Below, piece after piece: positions 1 to 8,609 of a DNA stretch of 64,000 nt. The position numbers and the translations under genes are program-made. The stretch spans positions 657,372 through 721,371 of the forward strand of contig NZ_JALKBE010000001.1 in NCBI RefSeq assembly GCF_023015885.1, given 5' to 3'. The DNA comes from Aliiroseovarius sp. S1123. Lineage in GTDB: Bacteria; Pseudomonadota; Alphaproteobacteria; Rhodobacterales; Rhodobacteraceae. The number at the start of each line of letters is the position of its first letter. The stretch's first letter is position 1. The notes under the pieces are model-generated. The model saw only the letters and a list, made by a program, of their open reading frames with translations, did no database searches and was not told the DNA's origin.

Positions 1-433
1 CATTCTTAACGACGAAGCCGAAACCGCACCGCAGGTCGAGGCCGTCGCCTTGGTGCCTTTGATGGAAAGCCTTCGCGCCCGCGGGTTGGCGCTTGGAGTG
101 GCAACCAATGACGCAGAACGCCCAGCGCGGCAGCACCTGGAAGGCGCTGGCGTGTCAGAGCTGTTCGATTTCATCTCGGGCTATGACAGCGGAAACGGCG
201 TCAAACCGGATGCTGCACCCTGTTTGGCTTTCGCGCGGAAAGTGGATGTGCCATCGGCTCAGGTCGCGATGGTCGGAGACAGTCTGCACGATTTGAAAGC
301 CGGGCGTGCGGCAGGAATGTGCACCATTGGCGTGTTGACCGGGTTGGCGACCCAGGGCGAGCTATCACCCTTTGCAGATGTGGTTCTGGACAACATCGGG
401 CAAATTCCGGCGTGGTTGGATCAACAGACCTAG
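1..433 (+). CDS. HAD-family hydrolase, phosphoglycolate-phosphatase-like (5' end outside window)
   Basis: The frame is open to the first base of the window, so the gene starts upstream and only the C-terminal part (about 143 codons) is visible. The visible part carries late HAD motifs: motif II as GVATND, a conserved lysine near GNGVKPD, and motif IV as VAMVGDSLHDLKAGRAAG. This is the pattern of the phosphoglycolate phosphatase / pyrophosphatase PpaX subfamily, which hydrolyses small phosphate esters in the cytoplasm. The nucleophile Asp and cap domain are outside the window, so the substrate cannot be judged. It is followed after about 75 bases by the H-NOX-like gene, with no clear terminator between. 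Confidence 0.8.
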   Translation, partial: ILNDEAETAPQVEAVALVPLMESLRARGLALGVATNDAERPARQHLEGAGVSELFDFISGYDSGNGVKPDAAPCLAFARKVDVPSAQVAMVGDSLHDLKAGRAAGMCTIGVLTGLATQGELSPFADVVLDNIGQIPAWLDQQT

Positions 434-508
434 CGAACACATACGCTTTTTCGAATTGTTAAGAATTGGGCCCTAGAACGTCACTGTGAAGTGACGCGTG
501 TGATGATG

Positions 509-1099
509 ATGCATGGCCTGATTTTGTGGATATTCGAAGCATTTGTACGCCTGACCTATGGGGATCAGGTGTGGGAGAAGGTTCTGACGGATCTGGATCT
601 CCATGTGCAGTCAGTCGAGCCGATGTTTCACTATGATGTTCAGATTGCCCTTTCAATTTTAAGGCAACTATCGATCGAGCAACGTCGGGATCGGAATTCA
701 TTGCTCGAAGACTTTGGAACATTCCTTGTGACCGATCCGCGTGTCGAACGGGTGCGACGCCTGCTCCGGTTTGGCGGCGTGGAATACACCGACTTTTTGC
801 ATTCTCTGGAGGATCTTAAAGGGCGTGCGCATCTTGCGGTGCCTGACTTGACCTTGCCTGATATCCTCGTGGACGAGGTTAGTCCGCATGTCTTTGAAGT
901 TACGTGTGAAAATAGCCCCAAAGGTGTTCCATATGTCCTGTTGGGTGCTTTGCGCGCATTGGCGGACGATTACGGTTCGCTTGCCTATCTCGACGTGATG
1001 TCAGAGCGCGAGCACAGTGTTGTTATCTCTGTCAGTTTGTTGGAGCGGCAGCATGCTGAAGGGCGGGAGTTCCTCTGGGCGACGGATGGTGCCTCATGA
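509..1099 (+). CDS. H-NOX-like (heme NO-binding fold) protein lacking the canonical heme histidine
   Basis: The sequence fits the H-NOX sensor fold over its whole length (about 196 residues): N-terminal MHGLILWIFEAFV, a central helical part, then FLHSLEDLKGRAHLAV and the C-terminal ENSPKGVPY region. Aligned from memory to Shewanella-type H-NOX (IHDVIHLEV), the proximal His that ligates heme falls on a lysine (the K of EDLKGR). The YxSxR heme-propionate motif reads ExSxK. Heme binding is therefore doubtful. The frame extends to a GTG at 491, but family members begin with M-x-G-(L/I)-I, so the ATG at 509 (or 503/506) is preferred. The stop overlaps the start of the diguanylate cyclase by 4 bases, so both are translated together. 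H-NOX/GGDEF pairs are known signalling modules; here the signal may not be NO. Confidence 0.8.
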   Translation: MHGLILWIFEAFVRLTYGDQVWEKVLTDLDLHVQSVEPMFHYDVQIALSILRQLSIEQRRDRNSLLEDFGTFLVTDPRVERVRRLLRFGGVEYTDFLHSLEDLKGRAHLAVPDLTLPDILVDEVSPHVFEVTCENSPKGVPYVLLGALRALADDYGSLAYLDVMSEREHSVVISVSLLERQHAEGREFLWATDGAS

Positions 1100-2109
1100 A
1101 TATCGAACGTCCTATTCCCTTTACCTGCGGCGCCTTAGACCATGTCCTTCCCATGCATTTGATTATTGACGGGTCTGGCGTGGTACGGCATGCGGGGCCA
1201 ACGATCAAAAAGGTTTTCAATAATCGCAAGGTCATTGGGCGGAACGTGTTCGGCCTGCTTGAACTCAGACGGCCCAGAAGCATCACGCGGATCGAAGACG
1301 TCGCCAAGATTGATACCAGGCGCGTGCTGCTGAAAATCCGGGATCAATACCGCACGTCGCTGACCGGCGCGGTGACTGTGATGCCTGATCTAGATAGTGT
1401 GCTGCTTAATCTGTCCTTTGGCTACTCCATTTCCGAAGCGGTGGCGCGGTATGAACTGACAGGAACAGATTTCGCGCCGACTGATCTGGCGATCGAGATG
1501 CTGTATCTTGTGGAAGCGAAATCTGCGGTGATGGATATTGCCAGCCAGCTGGCACATCGGCTTCAGGATGAAAAAGAAATCGCGCAGTCGCAAGCAATGA
1601 CGGATGGATTGACCGGGTTGGCCAATCGGCGCGCGCTTGAAACGCGCTTGGAAAGGCAGTCCATGCGTAGGGTGCCATTCTCGCTGATGCATCTCGATCT
1701 GGACTTTTTCAAATCGGTCAATGACACACATGGTCACGCGGCAGGGGACGCCGTTCTTGAAGCCGTTGCAGAGATCCTTCGGGAAGAAACACGAAAGGAA
1801 GACCTTGTGGCGCGCGTAGGGGGGGACGAGTTCGTGATAGTCTTGGACAATCAGGTCTACCCTTCGCGGCTTGAAAAGATATCGGCGCGTTTGATCAAGC
1901 GGATCGAAGAGCCAATCCTGTTCCAGGACCGCGAATGCCATGTGTCGGCCAGCATTGGTGTTGTGCCGTCAACCAACTATGCGACGCTGGATCATGCTTT
2001 GATGGCCGAAGATGCGGACAAAGCGCTCTACGCATCGAAACACGCTGGGCGGGCAGCGTATACGATCGCGGAAAGCTCAGTGATGGATGGCAATTCTCTG
2101 ATTGATTGA
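1096..2109 (+). CDS. Diguanylate cyclase with N-terminal HNOBA-like sensor domain
   Basis: This 337-residue cytoplasmic protein makes cyclic di-GMP from GTP. Residues 15-135 resemble the heme-NO-binding-associated (HNOBA) PAS-like domain, with LIIDGSGVV near the start and FGLLELRRPR at 52-61. A short helical linker (about 140-168) leads into the GGDEF domain: MTDGLTGLANRRAL at 168-181, LDLDFFKSVND at 200-210, and an intact GGDEF active-site loop at 242-246. RKED at 233-236 is five residues before it, the spacing of a product-inhibition I-site. Catalysis and feedback control therefore look intact. Its start overlaps the H-NOX-like gene by 4 bases (ATGA). The pair probably forms a sensor-effector complex. 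Confidence 0.9.
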   Translation: MNIERPIPFTCGALDHVLPMHLIIDGSGVVRHAGPTIKKVFNNRKVIGRNVFGLLELRRPRSITRIEDVAKIDTRRVLLKIRDQYRTSLTGAVTVMPDLDSVLLNLSFGYSISEAVARYELTGTDFAPTDLAIEMLYLVEAKSAVMDIASQLAHRLQDEKEIAQSQAMTDGLTGLANRRALETRLERQSMRRVPFSLMHLDLDFFKSVNDTHGHAAGDAVLEAVAEILREETRKEDLVARVGGDEFVIVLDNQVYPSRLEKISARLIKRIEEPILFQDRECHVSASIGVVPSTNYATLDHALMAEDADKALYASKHAGRAAYTIAESSVMDGNSLID

Positions 2110-2164
2110 CAGGTGCTTGGGTAGGCCTTAGCACACCTTTGATCCCCGAATGTCAGAGGCCCCT

Positions 2165-2533
2165 ATGTCATTGCGATCTCGTGCAATACGCTTTTCTTTG
2201 GTCGCGGCGCTCGGCCTGTTATTGCTGCCGAACAGGGGGATAACGCAAACCGGCGATATCATTCAGTCTATCCTAGGGCGCCCCTTGAACAGCGCGCAGG
2301 TATCTCAAGCGTATATCCACGCTGATGGTTCACTTGAGGGGGTTTTTAATGGCATCACATTTGCAGGTACGTGGACCTTGGAGGATGGCAAATATTGCCG
2401 CAAATTCACCCGCGGACTGACAGGCGCACCGATGTGTATGACTGTGAGTGCAGAGTATACATCTGATGGCGCAGTCCGCGTTGTGATCTTTGAAGGTCCG
2501 GGAGGGCGCGCGCGGTTTGAAGTCGGGTACTAA
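2165..2533 (+). CDS. Small exported protein of unknown function
   Basis: I do not recognise the family. The product is about 122 residues with a clear signal peptide (basic SLRSRAIR, then a hydrophobic run SLVAALGLLLL), so it is probably periplasmic. The mature part is compact, with two Cys (in YCRK and MCMT) that could form a disulfide, and the patterns GTWTLEDGKYCR and FEVGY look like a small beta-barrel. The frame opens at an ATG at 2150, but that has no ribosome site; the ATG at 2165 has AGAGG six bases upstream and gives a better signal peptide. It lies about 55 bases after the diguanylate cyclase and may be co-transcribed. Confidence 0.6.
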   Translation: MSLRSRAIRFSLVAALGLLLLPNRGITQTGDIIQSILGRPLNSAQVSQAYIHADGSLEGVFNGITFAGTWTLEDGKYCRKFTRGLTGAPMCMTVSAEYTSDGAVRVVIFEGPGGRARFEVGY

Positions 2534-2609
2534 GCTGGCCGGATGCATGAACTGCCGCTCGCCGCTGCAATCATAACTTTACCTGATCTATTTTTTTAGG
2601 GGATCCAAC

Positions 2610-2684
2610 TGGCAGCCCGTAGGGGAATCGAACCCCTCTTTCCAGGTTGAAAACCTGGCGTCCTAACCGATAGACGAACGGGCC
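2610..2684 (-). tRNA. tRNA-Glu (UUC), copy 1
   Basis: On the minus strand the sequence folds as a cloverleaf: acceptor GGCCCGT/ACGGGCT (first pair G-U), anticodon stem CCAGG/CCTGG with loop TTTTCAA (anticodon TTC), T-arm GGTTCGATTCC, and an encoded CCA. It is 75 nt including CCA. A second copy, identical through the tRNA, lies 153 bases away. Confidence 0.97.
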
Positions 2685-2837
2685 GCTCTGTTGGTAGGCG
2701 GCTTATAAGGCGAGCCGATTTGTGAGCGCAAGGGCTGAAATGCGCGATTGGCAAAAAAGTTTCACACAGCGCAATTCAATCGACACAAACACGCGTGCTT
2801 GCCACTGAAGATTTCTGTTTCCGGATTTTGGGGGAAA

Positions 2838-2912
2838 TGGCAGCCCGTAGGGGAATCGAACCCCTCTTTCCAGGTTGAAAACCTGGCGTCCTAACCGATA
2901 GACGAACGGGCC
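2838..2912 (-). tRNA. tRNA-Glu (UUC), copy 2
   Basis: This is identical in the mature region to the copy at 2610-2684, including the anticodon loop TTTTCAA and the encoded CCA. The flanks differ, so this is an older tandem duplication rather than a sequencing repeat. It is transcribed on the minus strand, upstream of copy 1, and both could come from one promoter. Confidence 0.97.
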
Positions 2913-3000
2913 ACTCTGTGGTGAGGGGTTTCTATGTCAAAGCCTCATGCCGTGCAAGAGGCATTTTCAATTTTTTCTGCATTAGGAAAATATATTGTTT

Positions 3001-4749
3001 TCAGGCTCTTGCAGCGTCTTCTAGGCGTAATTGCGGGCTGAGCCGTCCCTGCCATTGATTAACTTCGAGTCGGCCTGCCAAATGGAATCTGGCGCCGCCA
3101 TGTTGTTCCAACATGGGACCAAGGGGGCCATCAAAGGCGCTGAATGCAATCGCGTCGATCCGGGCTCCCAAGCCGTCGCCAAAGCTGACCTTCAGATGGT
3201 TTTGGCCGACACGTTTGGCGAACAGGATCTGGACATCGGGAAAGGCGAAGCGTGGGGCAGGTGCAGAGGCGCCGAACGGGCCGGCCTCTTCCAGTTGTTC
3301 AATCAGGTCGACCGAGGCGGCGGAAGGCATGAGGATGCCATCCAGTTTCAAGTCCGCGGCGCCCAGGTTTCCGGCACCCTGCTTCTCCATAAGCGCGGCC
3401 AGTCGTGCCATTGCAGGTTCCAACTGATCGCGGGTCAGGCTGAGCCCCGCGGCCATTTTGTGCCCGCCGCCTTTCTCGATCAGACCGTCCGCGGCCAGTT
3501 TTTGAATGGCTGCACCCAGGTCGATCCCGGTGACAGAGCGCCCTGATCCCTTACCGTCTTCCCCATCAAACCCGATGACAATGGCGGGGCGGTTTGTGGC
3601 TTCCTTCAGGCGGCTGGCGACAATGCCGACGACACCGGGATGCCAGCCGTCTCCTGCGGCCCAGACCAGCGGCTCATCCAACCCACGGCTCTCGGCTTGA
3701 TCTAGTGCCAGCTCTTGCACGCGCGCTTCGATTTCACGGCGTTCGGCGTTGAGCTCGTTCAGTTTTTCGGCGATCGAATGGGCTTCGTGCGGATTGGTAG
3801 TCGATAGCAAACGTGCGCCAAGATCGGATTTCCCGATCCGTCCACCGGCGTTTACGCGCGGCCCCAGAAGATATCCCAGATGATAGGCGCGGGGGGCTTC
3901 GTTCAGGCCTGCCACATCGGCCAATGCGACCATGCCGGGACGGGCGCGACGGGCCATGATTTTCAGCCCTTGGCGTACAAGGGCGCGGTTCGCGTCGATC
4001 AGCGGGGCGACATCGGCGACGGTTCCCAGCGCTACAAGGTCCAGCATCGAAATCAGGTCCGGACCAGAGCGACCAGCCTCGCGTAGCAGGCGACCCAACT
4101 CGACCAACACAAGGAACACAACGCCGGCCGCGCAAAGGTATCCCGGCGCGTCTGCTTCGTCCTGTCGGTTCGGGTTTACCACGGCGATGGCATCAGGCAG
4201 CGTTTCGCCGCCAAGGTGGTGGTCAAGCACGATGACATCGGCACCTTTGGCGCGGGCGGCAGTGATGGGGTCGAAGCTGAGCGTACCGCAATCCACGCAG
4301 ATGATCAGGCTGTGATCCGCGGCCAGTTTCTCCATCGCGGGTGTGTTGGGGCCATATCCTTCTTCAATCCGGTCGGGGATATACAGCGTGACCTGCCGGT
4401 CAAACTGTCGAAACCAGTCGATCAGCAACGTAGCCGAGGTCGCCCCATCCACGTCGTAGTCGGCGAAAATGGCGACCCGCTCGGATCGGTCCAGTGCGGT
4501 CAGGATGCGAGCTGCGGCCTTGTCCATGTCCTTCAGTTTGCGGGGGTAGGGCAGAAGATCGCGCAAAGTGGGGTCCAGAAATCCCGTGGCCTCGTGCGGG
4601 GGGATGCCGCGTTGGGCCAGAAGCGTGCAAAGGGCTGCGGGCAGTTGGGTGTGCTGGCCAATGGCCTCGGCTTGGCGTTCGACTTCGGTCGAAGGGCCCA
4701 GCCACTTGCGCCCGGTCAGAGAGCTTTCGACCCCGAGAAAAGCGCTCAT
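3001..4749 (-). CDS. recJ: Single-stranded-DNA-specific exonuclease RecJ
   Basis: RecJ degrades single-stranded DNA 5' to 3' in RecF-pathway recombination and mismatch repair. The DHH phosphoesterase motifs are visible: FADYDVDGATSATLL, CVDCGT, DHHLGG, GRIGKSDLGARLL. The DHHA1 motifs GSGRSVTGIDL and GGGHKMAAGL follow, then an OB-fold C-terminus. The length, 582 residues, is usual. The open frame runs further upstream, but the start MSAFLGVESS at 4749 gives the family length and overlaps the stop of the upstream hydrolase by 3 bases, a coupling typical of this operon. It is last in the hom-side minus-strand group glpX - hydrolase - recJ. Confidence 0.95.
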   Translation of the reverse strand: MSAFLGVESSLTGRKWLGPSTEVERQAEAIGQHTQLPAALCTLLAQRGIPPHEATGFLDPTLRDLLPYPRKLKDMDKAAARILTALDRSERVAIFADYDVDGATSATLLIDWFRQFDRQVTLYIPDRIEEGYGPNTPAMEKLAADHSLIICVDCGTLSFDPITAARAKGADVIVLDHHLGGETLPDAIAVVNPNRQDEADAPGYLCAAGVVFLVLVELGRLLREAGRSGPDLISMLDLVALGTVADVAPLIDANRALVRQGLKIMARRARPGMVALADVAGLNEAPRAYHLGYLLGPRVNAGGRIGKSDLGARLLSTTNPHEAHSIAEKLNELNAERREIEARVQELALDQAESRGLDEPLVWAAGDGWHPGVVGIVASRLKEATNRPAIVIGFDGEDGKGSGRSVTGIDLGAAIQKLAADGLIEKGGGHKMAAGLSLTRDQLEPAMARLAALMEKQGAGNLGAADLKLDGILMPSAASVDLIEQLEEAGPFGASAPAPRFAFPDVQILFAKRVGQNHLKVSFGDGLGARIDAIAFSAFDGPLGPMLEQHGGARFHLAGRLEVNQWQGRLSPQLRLEDAARA

Positions 4750-5297
4750 GCAAGCACCTGATCGGTCGCGACGACGGTGGCAAATTCGCCGTTCAACTGG
4801 TCCAGCGCCGAGATATGGATTTCCTCTGCCGTCATGGCCGGACCATCGCGCCAGTTGTGATCGGCATTGCCGGTGAAGGCCGCGCAAGCGTCATGCGCCA
4901 GCGTGACGTTGAAGCCCAGATTTGCCGCCATGCGGGTGGTGGTCGACACGCAATGCGGTGTGGTCAGGCCGCAGATGGTGAGCCTTTCAACACCTTGCTT
5001 TCGAAGTGTTTTCTCGAGATCTGTGCCGATGAAAGCCGAATTCACATCCTTGGTCAGCACCGGCTCGCCCTCGCGTGGTGAGACCATGGATTTCAGGGCC
5101 ACAAGTCCCCCATCCGGGTTCAGTGGGCTGCCCGGAGTGCTGGACATGTGTTGAATGTGAAAGACGGGCGCATTTTGCGCCCGCCAATGGGTGAGAAGCC
5201 GGGCGGCGTTCGCTTCGGCCTCGGGATTGTTGCGCGTGCCCCAAACCGGGTCGTCAAACCCTTCCTGAATGTCGATCAGGATCAGGGCGCCCAGCAT
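4746..5297 (-). CDS. Cysteine hydrolase, isochorismatase-like family
   Basis: This 183-residue enzyme of the isochorismatase/nicotinamidase superfamily shows the full catalytic triad: Asp in ALILIDIQEGF, Lys in VLTKDVNSAF, and Cys in GLTTPHCVSTT. A non-proline cis-peptide region fits before the Cys. Members hydrolyse amide or vinyl-ether bonds of small molecules; nothing here fixes the substrate. The start MLGALILID at 5297 is chosen because it matches the family and touches the glpX stop (TGATG). The stop overlaps the start of recJ. It sits between two housekeeping genes with tight coupling, so it is probably expressed constitutively with them. Confidence 0.85.
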   Translation of the reverse strand: MLGALILIDIQEGFDDPVWGTRNNPEAEANAARLLTHWRAQNAPVFHIQHMSSTPGSPLNPDGGLVALKSMVSPREGEPVLTKDVNSAFIGTDLEKTLRKQGVERLTICGLTTPHCVSTTTRMAANLGFNVTLAHDACAAFTGNADHNWRDGPAMTAEEIHISALDQLNGEFATVVATDQVLA

Positions 5298-6262
5298 CAA
5301 GCGACCGGGTTGCGATAGATCATGCGACGGACCGAGCCGGTTTTCGAACGCATCAACAGCGTTTCGGTGGTCAGCCAACCGGGCTCGCGTTTGATGCCCG
5401 AAACGATCGAGCCATCGGTCACACCGGTCGCGGCAAAGATTACGTCAGCGGTCACCATTTCGTCGCGCGAATAGATGCGGTCCAGATCGGTAATGCCTGC
5501 TTTGGCGGCACGGCCGCGTTCGTCATCGTTGCGGAAGGTCAGCTGACCCCACATCTGACCGCCCATGCATTTCAGCGCTGACGCCGCCAGCACGCCTTCG
5601 GGCGCGCCACCGCGACCCATATACATGTCGATGCCGGTGATCTCGGCTTCGGCGCAGTGGATCACGCCAGCCACGTCACCATCGGTGATCAGACGAATTG
5701 CGGCGCCGGTCGAGCGGATGCCTTCGATCATTGCTTCGTGGCGCGGACGTTCCAGAACGCAGACGGTAATGTCCTTGGTTTCGCAGCCTTTTGATTTGGC
5801 CAGTGCTTCGACGCGCTCTTTCGGCGACATGTCCAGCGATACGACATCTTTGGGATAGCCCGGGCCGATGGCCAGCTTTTCCATGTACACATCAGGGGCG
5901 TGCAGCAACGTGCCGCGCGGGGCCATGGCGATCACGGTCAGCGCGTTCGGCATGTCTTTGGCGGTCAGCGTGGTGCCTTCCAGCGGGTCCAGCGCGATGT
6001 CCACGGCAGGGCCTTCACCAGTGCCAACTTCTTCGCCGATATACAGCATCGGGGCTTCGTCCCGCTCGCCTTCACCGATCACAACGGTACCTTGAATGTC
6101 CAGCAGGTTCAGCTGGTCACGCATCGCGTTGACGGCAGCCTGGTCTGCGGCTTTTTCGTCCCCGCGACCGACCAAGTCGGCACTGGCCGTGGCGGCGGCT
6201 TCGGAAACACGAGCCAGACCAAGCGAAAGCATGCGGTCGGCGAAAACGACTTTATCGGCCAT
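5297..6262 (-). CDS. glpX: Fructose-1,6-bisphosphatase class II
   Basis: GlpX removes the 1-phosphate of fructose-1,6-bisphosphate in gluconeogenesis. The lithium-sensitive phosphatase motifs are intact: IGEGERDEAPML, the metal site DIALDPLEGTT, then ITDGDVAG and MGRGGAPEGVLAA. It is 321 residues, the family norm. The frame can be extended to a TTG at 6271, but ATG at 6262 (MADKVVFADR) has an AGGA ribosome site about nine bases upstream. It is followed by the cysteine hydrolase with a one-base overlap. With hom and recJ close by, this matches a neighbourhood common in Rhodobacterales (family knowledge, not checked). Confidence 0.96.
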   Translation of the reverse strand: MADKVVFADRMLSLGLARVSEAAATASADLVGRGDEKAADQAAVNAMRDQLNLLDIQGTVVIGEGERDEAPMLYIGEEVGTGEGPAVDIALDPLEGTTLTAKDMPNALTVIAMAPRGTLLHAPDVYMEKLAIGPGYPKDVVSLDMSPKERVEALAKSKGCETKDITVCVLERPRHEAMIEGIRSTGAAIRLITDGDVAGVIHCAEAEITGIDMYMGRGGAPEGVLAASALKCMGGQMWGQLTFRNDDERGRAAKAGITDLDRIYSRDEMVTADVIFAATGVTDGSIVSGIKREPGWLTTETLLMRSKTGSVRRMIYRNPVA

Positions 6263-6362
6263 AAGGGGCAATCCTCACTGTCTCTAGTTGCCATCCGGTT
6301 TAAGGGCCGGTGGGGGCAGGGGCAAGGGCATTACGTGACGAAAAGGCGTGGTTGCGCAGGAT

Positions 6363-7124
6363 TCAGATGGCAAAGCGCAGGTCCGGGCTGCGGATGAGCC
6401 CCTGAAACAGAAGCGCGATCATGGTGCCGTTCAGGATGTGCCAGATGAAATGAGTGCCTGTTGGCCAGATCTCGCACAGGTGCATGTCGAAGGTGCGGAT
6501 GGTGAGCGAGATCATGAAGATGACCGTGGCAGCGGTAATCCACGGCGCGATCTGGTGCCCGTTGCGGCGGGTCAGGAAGGTGAATGCCAGAAGCGCCAGA
6601 ACGGCGGGCAGGTATTGCTCGGACCCGTTGAGAAGGCTGTTTGCGTCGGCGTGATCATGTACTTCGTCGTCCGAAAGCGAGGGTGCGGTAGGCGTAACCT
6701 CTTCGGATGCAAAGCTATCACTGGATTGGCTGCCGGAGCCGTCGCCGCCGAAGGCGAACAGCACGGCGATGATGGCTGCTACGACGGCTACCCCAATTCC
6801 GATGCGTCCGGGGCGAATACCCGCCACACGGCGCAGGGCGACCAATACGAACAGCAGGACGAAGGTCCAGATTGGGACCACGTCCGCCAGACTGGACCAG
6901 GCATTCGCAAAGGTATGGAACAGGAAGCTGCCGATACCGATCATACCGGCAAGTAGGATCAGAACCATGGTCATCGGGTCCAGCCGATCCCGGCGCTTGG
7001 CCTCGATCCAGCCCCAGAGGGCGGCCAAGATGAACGCAAGATTCGAGACCGCGTTCAGCGGCTCGGCCCAGAAGGCCGCGCTAACGCGTTCACAATAGAT
7101 GTCGATGGGGGTGAACCAGTCCAT
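6363..7124 (-). CDS. Ceramidase-family (CREST) integral membrane hydrolase
   Basis: The start MDWFTPIDIYCER and the following FWAEPLNAVSN are typical of bacterial alkaline-ceramidase-like proteins. About seven membrane segments are visible. The superfamily's metal ligands are present as the Ser/His of GSFLFHTFAN, an Asp in SSLADVVPIW, and the histidines of GTHFIWHILNG near the C-terminus. It should therefore be a zinc-dependent membrane hydrolase acting on an amide in a lipid; a ceramide or N-acyl amino lipid substrate is inference. A polar, probably periplasmic or cytoplasmic loop (about residues 120-165) is rich in Ser, Asp and Glu and is not conserved. It is separate from glpX (100-base gap). 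Confidence 0.8.
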   Translation of the reverse strand: MDWFTPIDIYCERVSAAFWAEPLNAVSNLAFILAALWGWIEAKRRDRLDPMTMVLILLAGMIGIGSFLFHTFANAWSSLADVVPIWTFVLLFVLVALRRVAGIRPGRIGIGVAVVAAIIAVLFAFGGDGSGSQSSDSFASEEVTPTAPSLSDDEVHDHADANSLLNGSEQYLPAVLALLAFTFLTRRNGHQIAPWITAATVIFMISLTIRTFDMHLCEIWPTGTHFIWHILNGTMIALLFQGLIRSPDLRFAI

Positions 7125-7208
7125 GAGCGCCTCCTTTAAGTGAGGTCACTCTGGCTGGACCGGCGGGGCCGATCCAGTGCCGAGAAAGGTGACGTTGCGC
7201 GAGGGGAC

Positions 7209-8501
7209 CTACAGCTCTTCGATGCGGATCGCGACGGGTTCGCCGTCAACCACACCGGTGTTCGCGAAACCCTTGATCGCAGCATCCAGCGCGTCGCGGG
7301 TGCATTTGTGGGTGACGATCAAAACGGGGGCCAATTTCTCGTTGTGGCTGGTCTGGCGCATCCGGTTGATGGACACCCCAGCATCGCCCAGAACCGAGGC
7401 GACTTTCGCCATCGCACCGGGTTTGTCCAGCAGGAAGAGACGCAGGTAGTAAGGCGCAGGTTTGGCAGCTTTGGCGCCGGTCACCGGGCGCAGGGTCGTC
7501 GCCGGCTGCCCGAAGGTCGGGATGTTGATCCCGCGCGCAATGTCCATCACGTCGCCCATCACGGCGCTGGCGGTCGGACCTTCGCCCGCACCGGGGCCGC
7601 GCAGGACCACTTGTTCAACAGCATCGCCTTCCACGACGACCATGTTGGTGCCGCCTTCTAGCTGACCCAGCGGGGACGAGGCGGGCACAAGGCAGGGCGA
7701 CATGCGCTGCTCTAGCCCGCGGCCGGTCATCTGGGCCACACCCAGAAGCTTGATGCGGAAGCCCATTTCCGCTGCGTGTTCAATGTCTTCCAGCTGAATG
7801 CGCTGGATGCCTTCCAGTTCGACCGCGTCGAAATTGACCTGTGTCCCGAACGCGATCGAGGACAGGATCGACAGTTTGTGACCAGCGTCGATGCCGCCCA
7901 CGTCAAGGTTCGGGTCTGCTTCCAGATAGCCCAGCTCGGCGCATTCTTCGAACAGCGCGTTATAGCCGCGGCCGGTGGCCTGCATCTGGGTCAGGATATA
8001 GTTACAGGTGCCGTTCATCACGCCCATGACGCGGGTGATCTCGTTCCCGGCCAGGCCTTCCAGCAACGACTTGATGATCGGGATGCCCCCGGCGACGGCG
8101 GCCTCATAACGGATGCGTACGCCTGCGGCCTCAGCGGCCAGGGCCAGTTCCTGCCCGTGATGGGCCAAAAGGGCTTTGTTCGCGGTGACGATGTCTTTCC
8201 CGGCGGCAATTGCGGCCTCGACCGCGTCCTTCGCCGGGCCTTCGTCTCCGCCCATCAGCTCGACAAACACGTCCACGTCGTCGCGTTTGGCCAAGACAAC
8301 TGGGTCGTCTTCCCAAGCGTAGCCCGACAGGTCTACGCCGCGATCTTTGTCTTTCGAGCGGGCCGAAACAGCGGAGATCACCACAGGGCGTCCGGCGCGA
8401 TCCTGCAAAAGTGCTGCCTGACGGCGGATGATCTTCACCACGCCAATACCGACGGTGCCAAGACCTGCAATTCCAAGGCGCAGGGGGGCGGTATCAGTCA
8501 T
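7209..8501 (-). CDS. hom: Homoserine dehydrogenase
   Basis: This enzyme reduces aspartate semialdehyde to homoserine, the branch point to threonine and methionine. Visible are the N-terminal NAD(P)-binding GLGTVGIGVV, the catalytic domain with MNGTCNYIL and GYLEADPNLDVGG (catalytic Asp/Lys region DAGHKLSIL), and a C-terminal ACT domain starting near YYLRLFLLDKPG with residues for feedback by threonine. It is 430 residues, as expected. The start at 8501 is set by a GGAGA ribosome site; the longer frame upstream lacks one. Confidence 0.97.
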   Translation of the reverse strand: MTDTAPLRLGIAGLGTVGIGVVKIIRRQAALLQDRAGRPVVISAVSARSKDKDRGVDLSGYAWEDDPVVLAKRDDVDVFVELMGGDEGPAKDAVEAAIAAGKDIVTANKALLAHHGQELALAAEAAGVRIRYEAAVAGGIPIIKSLLEGLAGNEITRVMGVMNGTCNYILTQMQATGRGYNALFEECAELGYLEADPNLDVGGIDAGHKLSILSSIAFGTQVNFDAVELEGIQRIQLEDIEHAAEMGFRIKLLGVAQMTGRGLEQRMSPCLVPASSPLGQLEGGTNMVVVEGDAVEQVVLRGPGAGEGPTASAVMGDVMDIARGINIPTFGQPATTLRPVTGAKAAKPAPYYLRLFLLDKPGAMAKVASVLGDAGVSINRMRQTSHNEKLAPVLIVTHKCTRDALDAAIKGFANTGVVDGEPVAIRIEEL

Positions 8502-8609
8502 GTCGGTCTCCGTCGGCTGTAATGTCATCCCGCGACGTGTATCCAAAGCGGCAGGGCTGTGCAATCCACGGCTTGGCTGCGCTGCTGAATTTCTTGTGGT
8601 GTATGGCGT

